Part shown: piece after piece, positions 1 through 10,049 of the stretch
How positions within the stretch are numbered: position 1 is the stretch's first letter
Layout: the number at the start of each line of letters is the position of its first letter
NCBI RefSeq assembly: GCF_000758725.1
Contig: NZ_CP009428.1
Coordinates: forward strand, 744,001-808,000
Length of the DNA stretch: 64,000 nt
Direction: 5' to 3'
Origin: Paenibacillus odorifer
GTDB taxonomy: Bacteria > Bacillota > Bacilli > Paenibacillales > Paenibacillaceae
The notes under the pieces: model-generated
Told to the model about the DNA's origin: nothing
Databases searched by the model: none
Seen by the model: the letters and a program-made list of their open reading frames with translations, nothing else
Translations under genes and position numbers: made by a program

Positions 1-18
1 GAGAATTTAAATTCGTCC

Positions 19-62
19 AAAAGCGAACATTTATTATGGTGTTTTTACCAATGTTCGTGTTT
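19..62. promoter_or_regulatory. PurR operator: two inverted PurBoxes
   Basis: Two 13-base sites in inverted orientation, AAAAGCGAACATT at 19-31 and AATGTTCGTGTTT at 50-62, each contain the CGAAC core of the Bacillus PurBox (AWWWCCGAACWWT). They are separated by 18 bases, close to the 16-17 known for Bacillus subtilis PurR sites. The pair sits immediately upstream of the -35 hexamer of the purine operon promoter. By analogy, PurR would bind here and repress when PRPP is low. Recognition rests on motif and position only. Confidence 0.8.
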
Positions 63-65
63 GAG

Positions 66-95
66 TTGACATCATGTGTAGGGGATTGTTAAACT
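66..95 (+). promoter_or_regulatory. Purine operon promoter
   Basis: TTGACA at 66-71 and TAAACT at 90-95 are 18 bases apart, with an extended TG at 87-88. The -10 is weak but lies about 8 bases before the riboswitch leader. An inverted repeat, TGACATCA at 67-74 and TGATGTCA at 95-102, frames the promoter. Confidence 0.65.
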
Positions 96-109
96 GATGT
101 CATGAAGAG

Positions 110-176
110 CTCGTATAAAACCGGGAATATGGCCCGGAAGTTTCTACCCGGGAACCGTAAATTACCGGACTACGAG
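110..176 (+). promoter_or_regulatory. Guanine-class purine riboswitch aptamer
   Basis: P1 is closed by CTCGTA (110-115) and TACGAG (171-176). The conserved parts of the purine aptamer are present: ATATGG, the GTTTCTACC junction and CCGTAAATTACCGGACTAC. The base in the J3/1 position (GACTAC) is C, which in this family specifies guanine rather than adenine. It lies between the promoter and an intrinsic terminator, so guanine binding should cause termination before purE. Confidence 0.93.
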
Positions 177-300
177 GAAATAGGATGCTAGAATGCGATA
201 GTTCAGTCCAGATAATGGAGTGATGCATTGTGCAGCTTTCCGCGCTTAATGCCAGTTTGGTGAGAGGCAAACGGGAGTGTTTTTTCCTAATTCCTTTACT

Positions 301-347
301 AGTCCGATCCTCCCGCAGCAAAATGCGTCTGGACATCGGGCTTTTTT
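301..347 (+). terminator. Riboswitch expression-platform terminator
   Basis: AGTCCGAT (301-308) pairs with ATCGGGCT (335-342), with one G-U pair. An inner CGCA/TGCG stem lies at 314-327, and a run of six T follows at 342-347. The spacing from the aptamer fits a transcription-attenuation switch. The bases from 348 to 497 are untranslated leader in which I see nothing further. Confidence 0.85.
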
Positions 348-497
348 AATATAAGGAATAAGTTACACGTAATATATCAACCTTATATTATTAAGGAAAA
401 CGATAGTCATCCCTGAAGGACGAGAATGTAGTCTCTGCTTGTTCGGATTTACAAGATAAAGATATCTCATACTAGTGATTGGAAGGTAGGTCGAATC

Positions 498-983
498 ATG
501 TCTGTGCAGGTAGCTGTCATCATGGGTAGTAAGTCGGATTGGGATACGATGGAGCACGCTTGTAGGGTGCTGGAAGAGCTGGGATTGTCTTATGAGAAGA
601 AGGTAGTATCCGCGCACCGTACACCGGACTTGATGTTCCGCTATGCGGAGGAAGCCGCAGGCCGCGGCATTCGCGTGATTATTGCAGGAGCAGGCGGCGC
701 CGCGCATTTGCCGGGTATGGTGGCTGCAAAGACAATCCTGCCAGTGATTGGAGTGCCAGTGCAGTCGAAAGCACTTAATGGGCTGGACTCGCTGCTCTCC
801 ATCGTGCAGATGCCTGGGGGCATACCGGTAGCAACGGTAGCTATTGGTAAAGCAGGCGCTGTAAATGCAGGCCTGCTGGCCGCACAGATCATCGGAGCGT
901 TCGACCCTGAAGTGCAGCAGCGTGTGCAGCTGCGGCGGGATGCGATCCGCGATGAAGTATTGGAAAGCAGCGACAGCTTATGA
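498..983 (+). CDS. purE: N5-carboxyaminoimidazole ribonucleotide mutase PurE
   Basis: Class I PurE, 161 residues, converts N5-CAIR to CAIR in IMP synthesis and works with PurK. The sequence has the family hallmarks: MGSKSDW near the N terminus, SAHRTPD around residue 40, the [11 protein letters not shown] loop and MPGGIPVAT. The length is normal for bacterial class I enzymes. A GGAAGGTAGG ribosome site precedes the ATG. It is the first gene of the operon, downstream of the riboswitch terminator, and its stop overlaps the purK start by four bases (ATGA), which indicates translational coupling. Confidence 0.97.
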   Translation: MSVQVAVIMGSKSDWDTMEHACRVLEELGLSYEKKVVSAHRTPDLMFRYAEEAAGRGIRVIIAGAGGAAHLPGMVAAKTILPVIGVPVQSKALNGLDSLLSIVQMPGGIPVATVAIGKAGAVNAGLLAAQIIGAFDPEVQQRVQLRRDAIRDEVLESSDSL

Positions 984-2212
984 GACCGGAGGAGCTGAAG
1001 CTGCAGGAGGCTGGCGGCGCAGCTTCGCCAGCCGCACAAGCGTCCGGTGCGGACACCGTCCGGACGCTGCTGCCCGGCTCGACCGTCGGCGTGCTCGGCG
1101 GCGGGCAGCTCGGGCGCATGATGGCGCTGGCCGGCAGCGCCATGGGGTACCGCTTCGTGGCGCTGGATCCTGCGCCGGATGCGCCTAGCGGTCAAGTTAC
1201 GCCGCAGATCACGGCGGCGTATAACGACCGGGACGCGGCGCGGGAGCTGGCCCGCCGCGCGGACGTCATCACGTACGAGTTCGAGAACGTCGACGCGGGC
1301 GTAGCCGCGCTGCTGGCGGAGGAATCGTACGTGCCGCAGGGCAGCGCGCTGCTGTATACCACGCAGCATCGGCTGCGCGAAAAAGCCGCCATCGAGGCGG
1401 CGGGCGTTCCGGTCGCCCCGTACCGGAAGGTGGACAGCCTTGCGGAGCTAAAACAGGCGGCGGCTGAACTTGGACTACCTTGTGTGCTCAAGACAGCCAC
1501 AGGCGGTTATGACGGCAAGGGTCAAGCTGTGATTCGTCAGGAAGAAGAGCTGGAAGAAGCTTTCCGGCAGGTTGCACCTGGTGAGGTGATTCCGGAGCTG
1601 GTGCTTGAGAAGTTTGTAGCTTTTCAATGCGAAATATCCGTTGTTGCTGCACGCAGTGCATCTGGGGAGGTCAAAAGCTTCCCGCCTTCTGAGAACATTC
1701 ATGTAAATAATATTTTGCATCTGTCCATTGTACCTGCAAGAGTGTCAGCGGACATTCAGCGCAGAGCTGGCGAGCTGGCTGAGACTTTAATCGCAGGGCT
1801 GAATGCGGTTGGACTGCTTGCCGTGGAAATGTTCGTCACAGCGGACGGTGAATTGTTCGTCAATGAGCTGGCACCAAGGCCGCATAATTCCGGCCATTAC
1901 ACCATGGATGCTTGCGTGACCTCACAGTTCGAGCAGCATGTCCGGGCGATTTGTAATCTGCCGCTGGGCGATACAACGCTTTTGACACCTGTAGTTATGG
2001 TAAATGTATTAGGTCAGCATTTGGATGGTGCTATTAAAGCGACCTGTACACATGAGGAAAAAGATAATAAGCTGGGTATTGTACCTAAGCTTCATATATA
2101 TGGCAAGACTGAGAGTAAGACTGGTCGTAAGATGGGTCATATCAATCTGCTGTGCAAGGATACCGGAGACGGCTTATCCTGGGTGGAGCAATCTAAACTT
2201 TGGAGGAACTAA
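980..2212 (+). CDS. purK: N5-carboxyaminoimidazole ribonucleotide synthase PurK
   Basis: ATP-grasp enzyme of 410 residues that carboxylates AIR with ATP and bicarbonate to N5-CAIR, the substrate of PurE. The nucleotide-binding N terminus reads [11 protein letters not shown] (about residues 39-49), and [14 protein letters not shown] is the conserved late motif. The ATG overlapping the purE stop adds about 30 residues before the usual PurK start. No better start with a ribosome site is visible, so the extension is kept. Odd: roughly 1,000-1,450 is extremely GC-rich (47 of 60 bases in 1,201-1,260), against 24 of 60 in 1,681-1,740 of the same gene. This suggests a recombined 5' segment. Confidence 0.95.
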   Translation: MRPEELKLQEAGGAASPAAQASGADTVRTLLPGSTVGVLGGGQLGRMMALAGSAMGYRFVALDPAPDAPSGQVTPQITAAYNDRDAARELARRADVITYEFENVDAGVAALLAEESYVPQGSALLYTTQHRLREKAAIEAAGVPVAPYRKVDSLAELKQAAAELGLPCVLKTATGGYDGKGQAVIRQEEELEEAFRQVAPGEVIPELVLEKFVAFQCEISVVAARSASGEVKSFPPSENIHVNNILHLSIVPARVSADIQRRAGELAETLIAGLNAVGLLAVEMFVTADGELFVNELAPRPHNSGHYTMDACVTSQFEQHVRAICNLPLGDTTLLTPVVMVNVLGQHLDGAIKATCTHEEKDNKLGIVPKLHIYGKTESKTGRKMGHINLLCKDTGDGLSWVEQSKLWRN

Positions 2213-2217
2213 AGAAT

Positions 2218-3513
2218 ATGATCGAACGTTACAGCAGACCCGAGATGCGGGCCATTTGGACTGAGGAGAATAAATTCAAAGCGTGGTTGGAAGTGGAAAT
2301 TTGCGCTTGTGAAGCATGGGCGGAACTGGGAGTCATCCCACATGAAGACGCTGCTAAGCTGCGTAAGGATGCTAAATTCGACATCGCACGTATTGATGAA
2401 ATCGAACAGGAAACACGTCATGACGTAATCGCATTTACTCGTGCGGTTTCCGAAAGCCTTGGCGCAGAACGCAAATGGGTACACTACGGCCTTACTTCCA
2501 CAGATGTGGTGGATACAGCACTGGGTTACTTGCTGCGTCAAGCGAATGAGATTCTAGAGAAGGATATTATTAACTTTATTGAGATCCTTAAAGATAAAGC
2601 TATTGCTTATAAAGATACACCGATGATGGGCCGTACACATGGGGTTCATGCTGAGCCAACTACTTTTGGTCTGAAAATGGCATTGTGGTACGAAGAAATG
2701 AAACGTAACCTGGAGCGTTTCCGCCATGCTGCGAACGGTGTGCAATTTGGCAAAATCTCCGGAGCCGTTGGTACGTATGCCAACATTGATCCATTCGTAG
2801 AAGAATTTGTCTGCCGTAAGCTGGGTACAAGCCCTGCACCGATCTCGACACAAACTCTACAGCGCGACCGTCACGCTGAGTATATGGCAGCTCTTGCTCT
2901 GGTAGCAACCTCGCTAGACAAATTCGCTACCGAAATCCGCGCTCTGCAAAAGAGTGAGATTCGCGAAGTAGAAGAAGCTTTTGCCAAAGGTCAAAAGGGT
3001 TCATCTGCTATGCCGCATAAACGGAATCCTATTGGCTGCGAGAATATTTCCGGTCTGTCCCGCGTGATTCGCGGACATATGGTTACAGCTTACGAGAACG
3101 TGCCGCTCTGGCATGAACGCGATATCTCGCACTCTTCAGTGGAACGTATCATCCTTCCGGATGCAACGATGCTGCTGAACTACATGCTGAACCGTTTCGG
3201 AAACATCGTGAAGAACCTGACTGTATTCCCAGAGAATATGAAGCGTAACATGAACCGTACCTTCGGCGTTCCTTTCTCTGGCCGGATCTTAACCAAGCTG
3301 ATTGATAAAGGCTTCAGCCGCGAGCAAGCGTACGATACCGTTCAACCACGTGCGATGCAAGCTTGGGAAGAGCAAAAGCAGTTCCGTGATATCGTGGAAG
3401 CCACACCTGAAATCACTAATGTCCTCACCCCAGAAGAGATTGAAGATGCATTTAACCCTTCTTGGCACCTTAAGCATGTGGATACCATCTTCCGCAAGCT
3501 AGAACTTATCTAA
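2218..3513 (+). CDS. purB: Adenylosuccinate lyase PurB
   Basis: Bifunctional lyase of 431 residues that acts on SAICAR and on adenylosuccinate, releasing fumarate. It has the fumarase/aspartase superfamily signature [11 protein letters not shown] (about residues 262-272), the TSTDVVDTA motif near 87 and the [13 protein letters not shown] motif near 137-149. The start is the ATG at 2218, giving [14 protein letters not shown], the typical N terminus. A GGAGG at 2202-2206 supports this over an in-frame ATG at 2200. It starts five bases after purK stops. Length is normal. Confidence 0.97.
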   Translation: MIERYSRPEMRAIWTEENKFKAWLEVEICACEAWAELGVIPHEDAAKLRKDAKFDIARIDEIEQETRHDVIAFTRAVSESLGAERKWVHYGLTSTDVVDTALGYLLRQANEILEKDIINFIEILKDKAIAYKDTPMMGRTHGVHAEPTTFGLKMALWYEEMKRNLERFRHAANGVQFGKISGAVGTYANIDPFVEEFVCRKLGTSPAPISTQTLQRDRHAEYMAALALVATSLDKFATEIRALQKSEIREVEEAFAKGQKGSSAMPHKRNPIGCENISGLSRVIRGHMVTAYENVPLWHERDISHSSVERIILPDATMLLNYMLNRFGNIVKNLTVFPENMKRNMNRTFGVPFSGRILTKLIDKGFSREQAYDTVQPRAMQAWEEQKQFRDIVEATPEITNVLTPEEIEDAFNPSWHLKHVDTIFRKLELI

Positions 3514-3614
3514 AAAAGATAAGTTAGTGGTGAACTAAGGAGCTAGGAATAGTACGAGCGGTTAATGTTGTGCATAATTGAAATGCAACTGGTCGATAAG
3601 GAACGGAGAGAAAT
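3514..3614 (+). other. Intergenic purB-purC, upstream part
   Basis: The purB-purC gap is 311 bases, unusually long inside this operon. Apart from the structured repeat at 3615-3718 it holds no credible reading frame. AGTACGAGC at 3551-3559 recurs beside the repeat remnant near 60,838. No intrinsic terminator with a T run is visible, so transcription presumably continues into purC. Confidence 0.5.
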
Positions 3615-3718
3615 TTTGGAACTGTAGAAGCGTTAGCGTTCGCCTTTATTCTCGGATTTCTACCACTGGCAGTGGTTCAATCAGGAAATCTGAGGATAAC
3701 AGCGATCGGAAGTCCAAA
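3615..3718 (+). repeat. Foldable intergenic repeat, copy 1
   Basis: The outer stem is TTTGGaACT (3615-3623) with AGTCCAAA (3711-3718), leaving one bulged A. A second stem is ATTCTCGGATTTC (3648-3660) with GAAATCTGAGGAT (3685-3697), including two wobble pairs. An inner hairpin is ACCACTG/CAGTGGT (3662-3676). A second copy lies at 9856-9961, with the same outer stem and conserved single strands (GTAGAAGCGTTAGCGTTCGCC, AACAGCGATCGGAAG). Its inner stems differ by compensating changes. It may be an RNA element or a palindromic mobile repeat; the function is unknown. Confidence 0.75.
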
Positions 3719-3824
3719 CATTTCTTGTAGTGGCCCGATTGACCCAACAGATATTTCCGATTTTGCAAGAGACGTTTTCGCTCAAGTAATAATTAATGAT
3801 CATTAGTTCAAGGGAGGAAAGGTC

Positions 3825-4715
3825 ATGACATCATCGGCCGTATCCACAGCCGTGGAACTCATCAATGCGCCGCTGCTCTACAAAGGGAAGGTTCGCGAGC
3901 TATACGATTTAGGGGAAAATGTACTGATCGTAGTTACGGATCGGATATCTGCTTTTGACTATGTGCTGGACCCGGCGGTCCCTGAAAAGGGTAATGTGCT
4001 TAACCGTCTGAGCGCGTTCTGGTTCGGACAGACTAAAGAGCTGATGGAGAATCATGTCGTTCATATCGATGTGGATCTGCTTGGCGACGTAGTTAAGGAC
4101 AAAGAGGCCCTCAGAAACCGTGTCATGGTGGTACGCAAAGCGGAGCGCATTGATATCGAATGCGTAGTGCGTGGATGCATCACTGGCGGCGGCTGGAGAC
4201 AGTATCAAGAAACCGGCAAGGTAAATGGTATTGAGCTTCCTGCTAACCTCCGCAAAAACGCGCTGCTGGCAGAGCCGATTTTTACCCCTGCGGCTAAAAA
4301 TGATGTAGGTCACGATGAGGATATTCCGTTTGAGAAAATGCAGGAATTAATCGGAGCTGATCTGGCGCTTGAGCTGCAGGAAAAGAGCTTAAAGCTGTTC
4401 GCTTTTGCTAGAGAGTATTGTGCTGAGCGGGGGATCATTCTTGCGGACTGCAAATTCGAATTCGGCTTGTTGGACGGCAAGGTGATTCTGATCGATGAGA
4501 TTTTTACACCGGATGCTTCCCGCTTCTGGGCTAAGGATAAATACGCGCTTGATATTGAAATTGATAGTATGGATAAAGAGCCTGTTCGTACGTATCTATC
4601 TGCATCTGCCTGGGATAAGAATAGTAAACCTGATCCGCTCCCAACTGAAGTAGTAGAAGAAACTACACGGCGTTATCTGGACATTTATCATCGTCTTACT
4701 GGCAAGTCTTTATAG
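3825..4715 (+). CDS. purC: Phosphoribosylaminoimidazole-succinocarboxamide synthase PurC
   Basis: SAICAR synthetase, 296 residues, joins CAIR and aspartate using ATP. Motifs: YKGKVRELYDLG near residue 19 (nucleotide loop), DRISAFDYVL near 45, VVRGCITGGGW near 116, and the late DEIFTPDASRFW metal/substrate region. The 296-residue form is longer than the ~240-residue Bacillus subtilis type and matches the long-form family. A strong GGGAGGAAAGG site precedes ATG 3825. It follows the repeat-bearing gap after purB. No terminator is visible before purS, 124 bases on. Confidence 0.96.
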   Translation: MTSSAVSTAVELINAPLLYKGKVRELYDLGENVLIVVTDRISAFDYVLDPAVPEKGNVLNRLSAFWFGQTKELMENHVVHIDVDLLGDVVKDKEALRNRVMVVRKAERIDIECVVRGCITGGGWRQYQETGKVNGIELPANLRKNALLAEPIFTPAAKNDVGHDEDIPFEKMQELIGADLALELQEKSLKLFAFAREYCAERGIILADCKFEFGLLDGKVILIDEIFTPDASRFWAKDKYALDIEIDSMDKEPVRTYLSASAWDKNSKPDPLPTEVVEETTRRYLDIYHRLTGKSL

Positions 4716-4839
4716 TTCAACATAGTGTGTGCACTCATGGGAATAAATTCAGTATATATTTTTGAAGCTAAATGTACTCATTGTAGAATTTCAGTTTCAG
4801 AGGGTATGCTCATTAAAATTTAGGAGGAACTACAAGCAT

Positions 4840-5085
4840 ATGTTAAAAGCGACGGTATATGTCACCATAAAGAAAAGCGTTCTTGATCCACAAGGGGTAG
4901 CAGTACAAGGAGCACTTCATTCGGTAGGCTTCCAAGAAGTTGAAAGCTTGCGTATCGGGAAATATATGGAGCTGACTTTGGATACGGATAACCGTGCTGA
5001 AGCGGAAGTGCGTCTCAAGGAAATGTGCGAAAAGCTACTTGCCAACACGGTGATCGAGGATTACCGCTACGAATTGGAGGACTAA
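4840..5085 (+). CDS. purS: FGAM synthase subunit PurS
   Basis: Small 81-residue subunit that holds together the PurL-PurQ formylglycinamidine ribonucleotide synthase complex and helps channel ammonia. It has the typical beginning [19 protein letters not shown] and the ending [11 protein letters not shown]. The start is ATG 4840, preceded by TAGGAGGAAC, not the upstream in-frame ATG at 4762, which would add a 26-residue extension unlike the family. purQ follows after five bases. Confidence 0.96.
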   Translation: MLKATVYVTIKKSVLDPQGVAVQGALHSVGFQEVESLRIGKYMELTLDTDNRAEAEVRLKEMCEKLLANTVIEDYRYELED

Positions 5086-5090
5086 ACGAC

Positions 5091-5780
5091 ATGAAATTTG
5101 CTGTACTTGTCTTCCCAGGCTCCAACTGTGATATTGATTGCTACAAGGCGGTAGAGGACAGTCTCGGCGAACCAGTCGACTATGTGTGGCATACAGCGAC
5201 GGATTTGTCGGCGTATGATTGCATTTTGGTTCCAGGCGGATTCTCATATGGTGATTACCTGCGCTGTGGCGCGATTTCGAGATTTGCTCCTGTTATGGCG
5301 GAAGTTGCTAAAGCAGCAGAGCAAGGGAAATACGTGCTAGGCATTTGCAATGGGTTCCAAATTCTTACTGAGGCTGGTTTGCTGCCAGGTGCGCTTCGCC
5401 GCAACATGTCGATGAAGTTCCGCTGTCACGATACAGTGCTTAAGGTTGTTAATAATGAAACCCCATTTACTATTGACTATGCTAAAGATGAAGAAATCAT
5501 CATCCCAATCGCACACGGTGAAGGAAACTACTATTGTGATGACGAGACTTTGGCAGAGCTGAAAGCTAACAATCAGATCGTGTTTACCTATAGCGATAAT
5601 CCTAACGGCTCCGTAGCCGATATTGCGGGTGTTAGTAACGTACAAGGGAATGTGGTTGGCATGATGCCTCACCCTGAGCGCGCGGCTAATAGTTTACTTG
5701 GTTCAGAAGACGGCAAAAGAATGTTTACATCCATACTGAAGACTTGGAGGGATCGTCATGACGCAGCAAGTATCCGTTAA
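5091..5780 (+). CDS. purQ: FGAM synthase glutaminase subunit PurQ
   Basis: Class I glutamine amidotransferase of 229 residues that supplies ammonia to PurL. It has the nucleophile elbow GICNGFQIL around residue 85 (Cys86), the early FPGSNCD motif and the PHPERA motif with the catalytic His and Glu near the C terminus. ATG 5091 follows a TTGGAGG site lying inside the end of purS. The last 23 bases overlap the start of purL in another frame, so the two subunits are translationally coupled. Confidence 0.97.
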   Translation: MKFAVLVFPGSNCDIDCYKAVEDSLGEPVDYVWHTATDLSAYDCILVPGGFSYGDYLRCGAISRFAPVMAEVAKAAEQGKYVLGICNGFQILTEAGLLPGALRRNMSMKFRCHDTVLKVVNNETPFTIDYAKDEEIIIPIAHGEGNYYCDDETLAELKANNQIVFTYSDNPNGSVADIAGVSNVQGNVVGMMPHPERAANSLLGSEDGKRMFTSILKTWRDRHDAASIR

Positions 5781-8004
5781 GGAACCGACCGCAGAACAGA
5801 TTGCGGAGCAGAAAATTTACAGCCAGTTCGGTGTGTCGGACAGCGAATATGAGCTGATCAAGTCTTTTATGGGACGTTTGCCGAACTACACTGAAATCGG
5901 CGTATTCAGCGTAATGTGGTCCGAGCACTGTGCCTATAAGAACTCCAAACCACTCCTGAAACGTTTCCCAATTTCCGGACCACGTGTCCTGATGGGACCT
6001 GGCGAGGGCGCAGGGATTGTAGATATCGGTGACAACCAAGCGGTTGTTTTCAAAATCGAAAGTCATAACCACCCTTCAGCGGTAGAACCTTTCCAAGGTG
6101 CGGCAACGGGTGTGGGCGGGATTATCCGTGATATTTTCTCCATGGGCTCCAGACCTATCGCAATCCTCAATTCACTACGTTTCGGGAAGCTGGAAAGTGA
6201 TCGAGTAAAATATTTGTTCGAACATGTTGTGTCTGGTATTGCTGGTTATGGTAACTGTATCGGGATTCCAACGGTTGGCGGCGAAATCATGTTTGATGAT
6301 AGCTATGATGGCAATCCGCTAGTTAATGCAATGTGTGTGGGTCTGATCGATCATGACAAAATCCAACGTGGTGTAGCTAAGGGTGTAGGCAACCCAGTCT
6401 TCTATGTAGGCCCTCCTACAGGACGTGATGGAATTCATGGTGCTACTTTTGCATCGGTAGAGCTTAGTGAGGAATCAGAAGCTAAACGTACCGCTGTACA
6501 GGTCGGCGATCCATTTATGGAAAAGCTCGTAATGGAATCTTGTCTAGAACTGATCGACAGCGGCATCGTTATCGGGATTCAGGATATGGGTGCAGCGGGT
6601 CTTACATGCTCTAGTGCGGAGATGGCAAGTAAAGCAGGCAACGGTCTGGAGCTATATCTTGATCAGGTGCCACAACGTGAAGAGGGCATGACGCCTTACG
6701 AAATGATGCTTTCAGAATCACAAGAACGGATGTTGTTCGTCGTTGAGCCGAAGGATGAGGCCCAGGCACAAGAGATTTTTGACCGCTGGGGTGTTATCTG
6801 CTGTAAAGTCGGTAAAGTTACGGATGATGGCCGCTTGAAATTGTATCATCACGGCGAGGTTGTTGGTGACATGCCAGTAACGGCGCTCGTGGATGAGTGC
6901 CCAGTATATAATAAACCCTCTGAGGTTCCTGCTTATTATATTGCGAATGAAAAGGTAGATACCCTTCGTTACGAGGAAGTTACAGATCTGGGCGGTGCAT
7001 TGCGTACAGTACTTGGATCACCAACCGTAGCAAGTAAAGCATGGGTATACAATCAATACGATTACATGGTGCGGACGAGCACAGCTGTACGCCCTGGATC
7101 TGACGCGGCTGTAGTTACCATTCATGGTACTCGTAAAGGACTTGCGATGACTACAGACTGTAATGGCCGTTATGTTCATCTTGATCCTGAAGTGGGCGGA
7201 CGTATTGCAGTCAGCGAAGCGGCACGCAACATCGTTTGTTCCGGTGCTGAACCGCTGGCTATTACGGATAACCTGAACTTCGGAAATCCTGAGAAGCCTG
7301 ATGTGTTCTGGCAAATGGAGCGTGCGGTTGATGGTATGGCTGAAGCCTGTCGTGTGCTGGATACTCCGGTTATCGGTGGTAATGTCAGTCTTTATAACGA
7401 AAATACTACGGGTTCCATCTATCCAACGCCGGTTGTCGGCATGGTTGGTTTAGTAGCGGACACGGATCATATTACGACTCAAGGGTTCAAGCAAGAAGGA
7501 GATTCTATTCTTCTGCTGGGAGTGACCAAGGCTGAGCTGGGCGGCAGTGAATTCCAATATGCTGTTCATGGTGTGACCGAAGGTCGTCCTCCGGCTTTGG
7601 ATTTGGCTACTGAGAAAAAACTGCTGAACGCAGTCCTTACCTCAATTCGTGGCGGTCTGGTGCGTTCCGCGCATGACTTGTCCGAAGGTGGACTTGCCGT
7701 AGCGCTTGCAGAGAGCTGTATCAGCGGCGGAATCGGAGCGAACGTTGAGCTTTCAGCTAACGGTCTTAGATCTGATGTAGCATTGTTCAGCGAAAGCCAA
7801 TCACGCATTGTGCTGACAGCAGCTCCTGAACGTGCGGAAGAGCTGAAAGCAGCGATTGCAGCCAGCGGTGTTCCAGTGGAGATCATCGGAACTGTAGGTG
7901 GAGACAGACTGCGCGTAAATCTGGACGGCGTGTCCGCACTAGATGAAGCTGTAGCAGAATTGAAATTCGTTTGGGAGGATGCTATTCCATGTCTTATGAA
8001 ATAA
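5758..8004 (+). CDS. purL: FGAM synthase catalytic subunit PurL
   Basis: Small-type PurL of 748 residues, using ATP and PurQ-derived ammonia to convert FGAR to FGAM. Recognisable are [15 protein letters not shown] (about residues 55-69), [21 protein letters not shown] near 100, and the repeated AIRS-like domains ([22 protein letters not shown] type sequence near 640). Length is normal for the PurS-dependent form. A TTGGAGGG site within purQ precedes the ATG, and the 3' end overlaps purF by 16 bases. Confidence 0.97.
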   Translation: MTQQVSVKEPTAEQIAEQKIYSQFGVSDSEYELIKSFMGRLPNYTEIGVFSVMWSEHCAYKNSKPLLKRFPISGPRVLMGPGEGAGIVDIGDNQAVVFKIESHNHPSAVEPFQGAATGVGGIIRDIFSMGSRPIAILNSLRFGKLESDRVKYLFEHVVSGIAGYGNCIGIPTVGGEIMFDDSYDGNPLVNAMCVGLIDHDKIQRGVAKGVGNPVFYVGPPTGRDGIHGATFASVELSEESEAKRTAVQVGDPFMEKLVMESCLELIDSGIVIGIQDMGAAGLTCSSAEMASKAGNGLELYLDQVPQREEGMTPYEMMLSESQERMLFVVEPKDEAQAQEIFDRWGVICCKVGKVTDDGRLKLYHHGEVVGDMPVTALVDECPVYNKPSEVPAYYIANEKVDTLRYEEVTDLGGALRTVLGSPTVASKAWVYNQYDYMVRTSTAVRPGSDAAVVTIHGTRKGLAMTTDCNGRYVHLDPEVGGRIAVSEAARNIVCSGAEPLAITDNLNFGNPEKPDVFWQMERAVDGMAEACRVLDTPVIGGNVSLYNENTTGSIYPTPVVGMVGLVADTDHITTQGFKQEGDSILLLGVTKAELGGSEFQYAVHGVTEGRPPALDLATEKKLLNAVLTSIRGGLVRSAHDLSEGGLAVALAESCISGGIGANVELSANGLRSDVALFSESQSRIVLTAAPERAEELKAAIAASGVPVEIIGTVGGDRLRVNLDGVSALDEAVAELKFVWEDAIPCLMK

Positions 8005-9485
8005 AGACCGGGAAAGAGCAGGAGACTCCTATCCTGTGGACTGGTGACTTTTACAATGAAGGAACGGGCTCGGGAGATATTTTTGACACATTAAAAGAAG
8101 AATGCGGCGTTTTCGGGGTCTTCGGACACCCGGAAGCGGCGTCCATGTCTTATTACGGCTTACACGCCTTACAACACCGTGGGGAAGAAAGTGCGGGAAT
8201 CTGCGTAGCAGACGGTCGCGATTTCAACTATCACCGCGGGATGGGGTTAGTAAAAGAAGTATTCGACAAGGACAAAATTGCCTCATTGGTTGGAGACATG
8301 TCCATTGGGCATGTACGTTATTCCACTAGTGGAGACAGCCGTTTAACCAATGCGCAGCCGCTGGTATTTAAATATCGTGACGGCGATTTGGCGATTGCTA
8401 CGAACGGCAACATAGTAAATGAACCGTTGATCCGCAAACAGCTGGAGCAAAGCGGATCGATCTTTCAAACTACGAGTGATACAGAAGTGCTGGCGCATCT
8501 GATTGCCCGTTCGCCAAAGGATTTTGTTGAAGCGGCAAAAGATGCGCTGCAGCAGCTCGTTGGCGGGTTTGCTTTTCTGCTTATGACAAATGACAAGCTG
8601 ATTGTCGCTTCAGATTCCCATGGCTTGCGTCCGCTAGTGATGGGACGGATTGGTGAAGCTTATATTTTTGCTTCCGAGTCCTGCGCATTAGAGGTCATAG
8701 GGGCACAGCTGGTTCGTGATATTGAGCCGGGCGAGCTGCTAGTCCTCGACAAAAACGGCCTCTTGGAGGACCGTTTTACCGAACCCAAACGTAAAGCGCT
8801 GTGCGCGATGGAGTATATTTACTTCTCACGCCCAGACAGTGATATGAACGGCTCTAACCTGCACTCCGCCCGTAAGCGGATGGGTAGCCGCATGGCACTG
8901 GAAGCTTTTGTCGATGCTGATCTCGTAACCGGTGTGCCGGATTCCAGTATTTCAGCAGCCATCGGGTATGCCGAGCAAACGGGAATTCCTTATGAGCTTG
9001 GGCTCATTAAGAATAAGTACACTGGACGGACCTTCATCCAGCCGAGCCAAGAACTGCGTGAGCAAGGTGTGAAGATGAAGCTGAGCGCCGTGCGCAGCGT
9101 AGTTGATGGCAAACGTGTCGTTATGATCGATGATTCTATCGTTCGTGGCACGACCTCACGCCGAATCGTCAATCTGCTTCGGGAAGCGGGAGCTGTTGAA
9201 GTGCATGTGCGGATTACTTCGCCACCGTTCAAGAATCCTTGCTTCTACGGCATTGATACACCAGACCGCCGCGACCTCATCGCGTCCTACAAGACCATTG
9301 AGGAAATGTGCGAAGAGATCAACGCCGATTCCTTGGCATTTTTGTCGCCGGAAGGCTTAATCTCTTCCATTGGTGGACACAACAAAGATGACTATAAAGG
9401 CGGACTTTGTCTTTCTTGCTTTGATAATGATTACCCGACGCAGGTTGATTTTGGCGGGGCAGAGAAAGATGGCTGCTCGTGTTGA
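7989..9485 (+). CDS. purF: Amidophosphoribosyltransferase PurF
   Basis: Commits PRPP to purine synthesis by forming phosphoribosylamine from glutamine. From ATG 7989 (TTGGGAGG just upstream) the protein is 498 residues. The glutaminase nucleophile is Cys39 in [11 protein letters not shown], so a 38-residue propeptide must be removed, against 11 in Bacillus subtilis. The PRPP loop reads [16 protein letters not shown]. Candidate iron-sulfur ligands of the Bacillus-type enzyme are present ([24 protein letters not shown]). An alternative start at 7971 would lengthen the leader and lacks a ribosome site. Confidence 0.96.
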   Translation: MSYEIKTGKEQETPILWTGDFYNEGTGSGDIFDTLKEECGVFGVFGHPEAASMSYYGLHALQHRGEESAGICVADGRDFNYHRGMGLVKEVFDKDKIASLVGDMSIGHVRYSTSGDSRLTNAQPLVFKYRDGDLAIATNGNIVNEPLIRKQLEQSGSIFQTTSDTEVLAHLIARSPKDFVEAAKDALQQLVGGFAFLLMTNDKLIVASDSHGLRPLVMGRIGEAYIFASESCALEVIGAQLVRDIEPGELLVLDKNGLLEDRFTEPKRKALCAMEYIYFSRPDSDMNGSNLHSARKRMGSRMALEAFVDADLVTGVPDSSISAAIGYAEQTGIPYELGLIKNKYTGRTFIQPSQELREQGVKMKLSAVRSVVDGKRVVMIDDSIVRGTTSRRIVNLLREAGAVEVHVRITSPPFKNPCFYGIDTPDRRDLIASYKTIEEMCEEINADSLAFLSPEGLISSIGGHNKDDYKGGLCLSCFDNDYPTQVDFGGAEKDGCSC

Positions 9486-9855
9486 CATCCCCCTAAGCCC
9501 CCCTTTCAAAGGGGGATTCCGAAGGGCTCTGCCCTCCGGCCACCCGAAAGCTCGGCGGTAGGAGTTGGGTTATAACTTGCTAAGAAGACTTGGGTACGAG
9601 TGCTCGCTTTGTCCCTGTGTGCTGCGCACGGACGGGACACGCTTTACGACGCTCCGCCCCCCGGCTGCATCCGCCGCCGGGACTGGCTCGCCAAGCTTCC
9701 CTCTGTTTGCTTCGCAAATACGAGGGCCGCTTGTCTCGCTTAAGGAGGTGTATGGCGCAGCTCATGCACCGAGGTCTTGAGGTCCGTATGCAAGGCGCGC
9801 ACTGCGGCTTGCAGTAGGGACAAACCGGTGGTTGGAGGGAGTTATGGAGAGGAAG
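9486..9855 (+). other. GC-rich purF-purM intergenic segment
   Basis: The purF-purM gap is 564 bases. It opens with a hairpin CCCCCTT-TCA-AAGGGGG near 9499-9516 without a T run. It continues GC-rich to about 9,800 with no frame resembling a protein, then holds the second foldable repeat. AAGGAGGTG at about 9742 is followed by ATGGCGCAGC, but the frame has no family resemblance. Such a gap in an otherwise overlapping operon suggests inserted DNA. Confidence 0.5.
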
Positions 9856-9961
9856 TTTGGAACTGTAGAAGCGTTAGCGTTCGCCTTTATGCTCGAATTT
9901 CTACCGCTCAGCGGTAAAAAATTCAAAGGAATTCGAGCATAACAGCGATCGGAAGTCCAAA
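9856..9961 (+). repeat. Foldable intergenic repeat, copy 2
   Basis: Same element as 3615-3718. The outer stem TTTGGaACT (9856-9864) / AGTCCAAA (9954-9961) is identical. The second stem is ATGCTCGAATT/AATTCGAGCAT, 11 perfect pairs. The inner hairpin is ACCGCT/AGCGGT. Compared with copy 1, a T-G pair becomes G-C, a G-C pair becomes A-T and an A-T pair becomes G-C. The stems are therefore kept while the bases change. It lies between purF and purM. Confidence 0.75.
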
Positions 9962-10049
9962 CATTCCTCGCAGTAACTCCCCTACAACCACCCAAAAGCC
10001 GAATGCGCCCAAACGCGCTCTAAACTATTAAAAGATGAGGTGTCCAATA

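Noticed and set aside
641..1369. 242-codon minus-strand frame opposite purE/purK
   Set aside because: It is a by-product of the GC-rich block; purK on the plus strand has full family motifs and the antisense frame has none.
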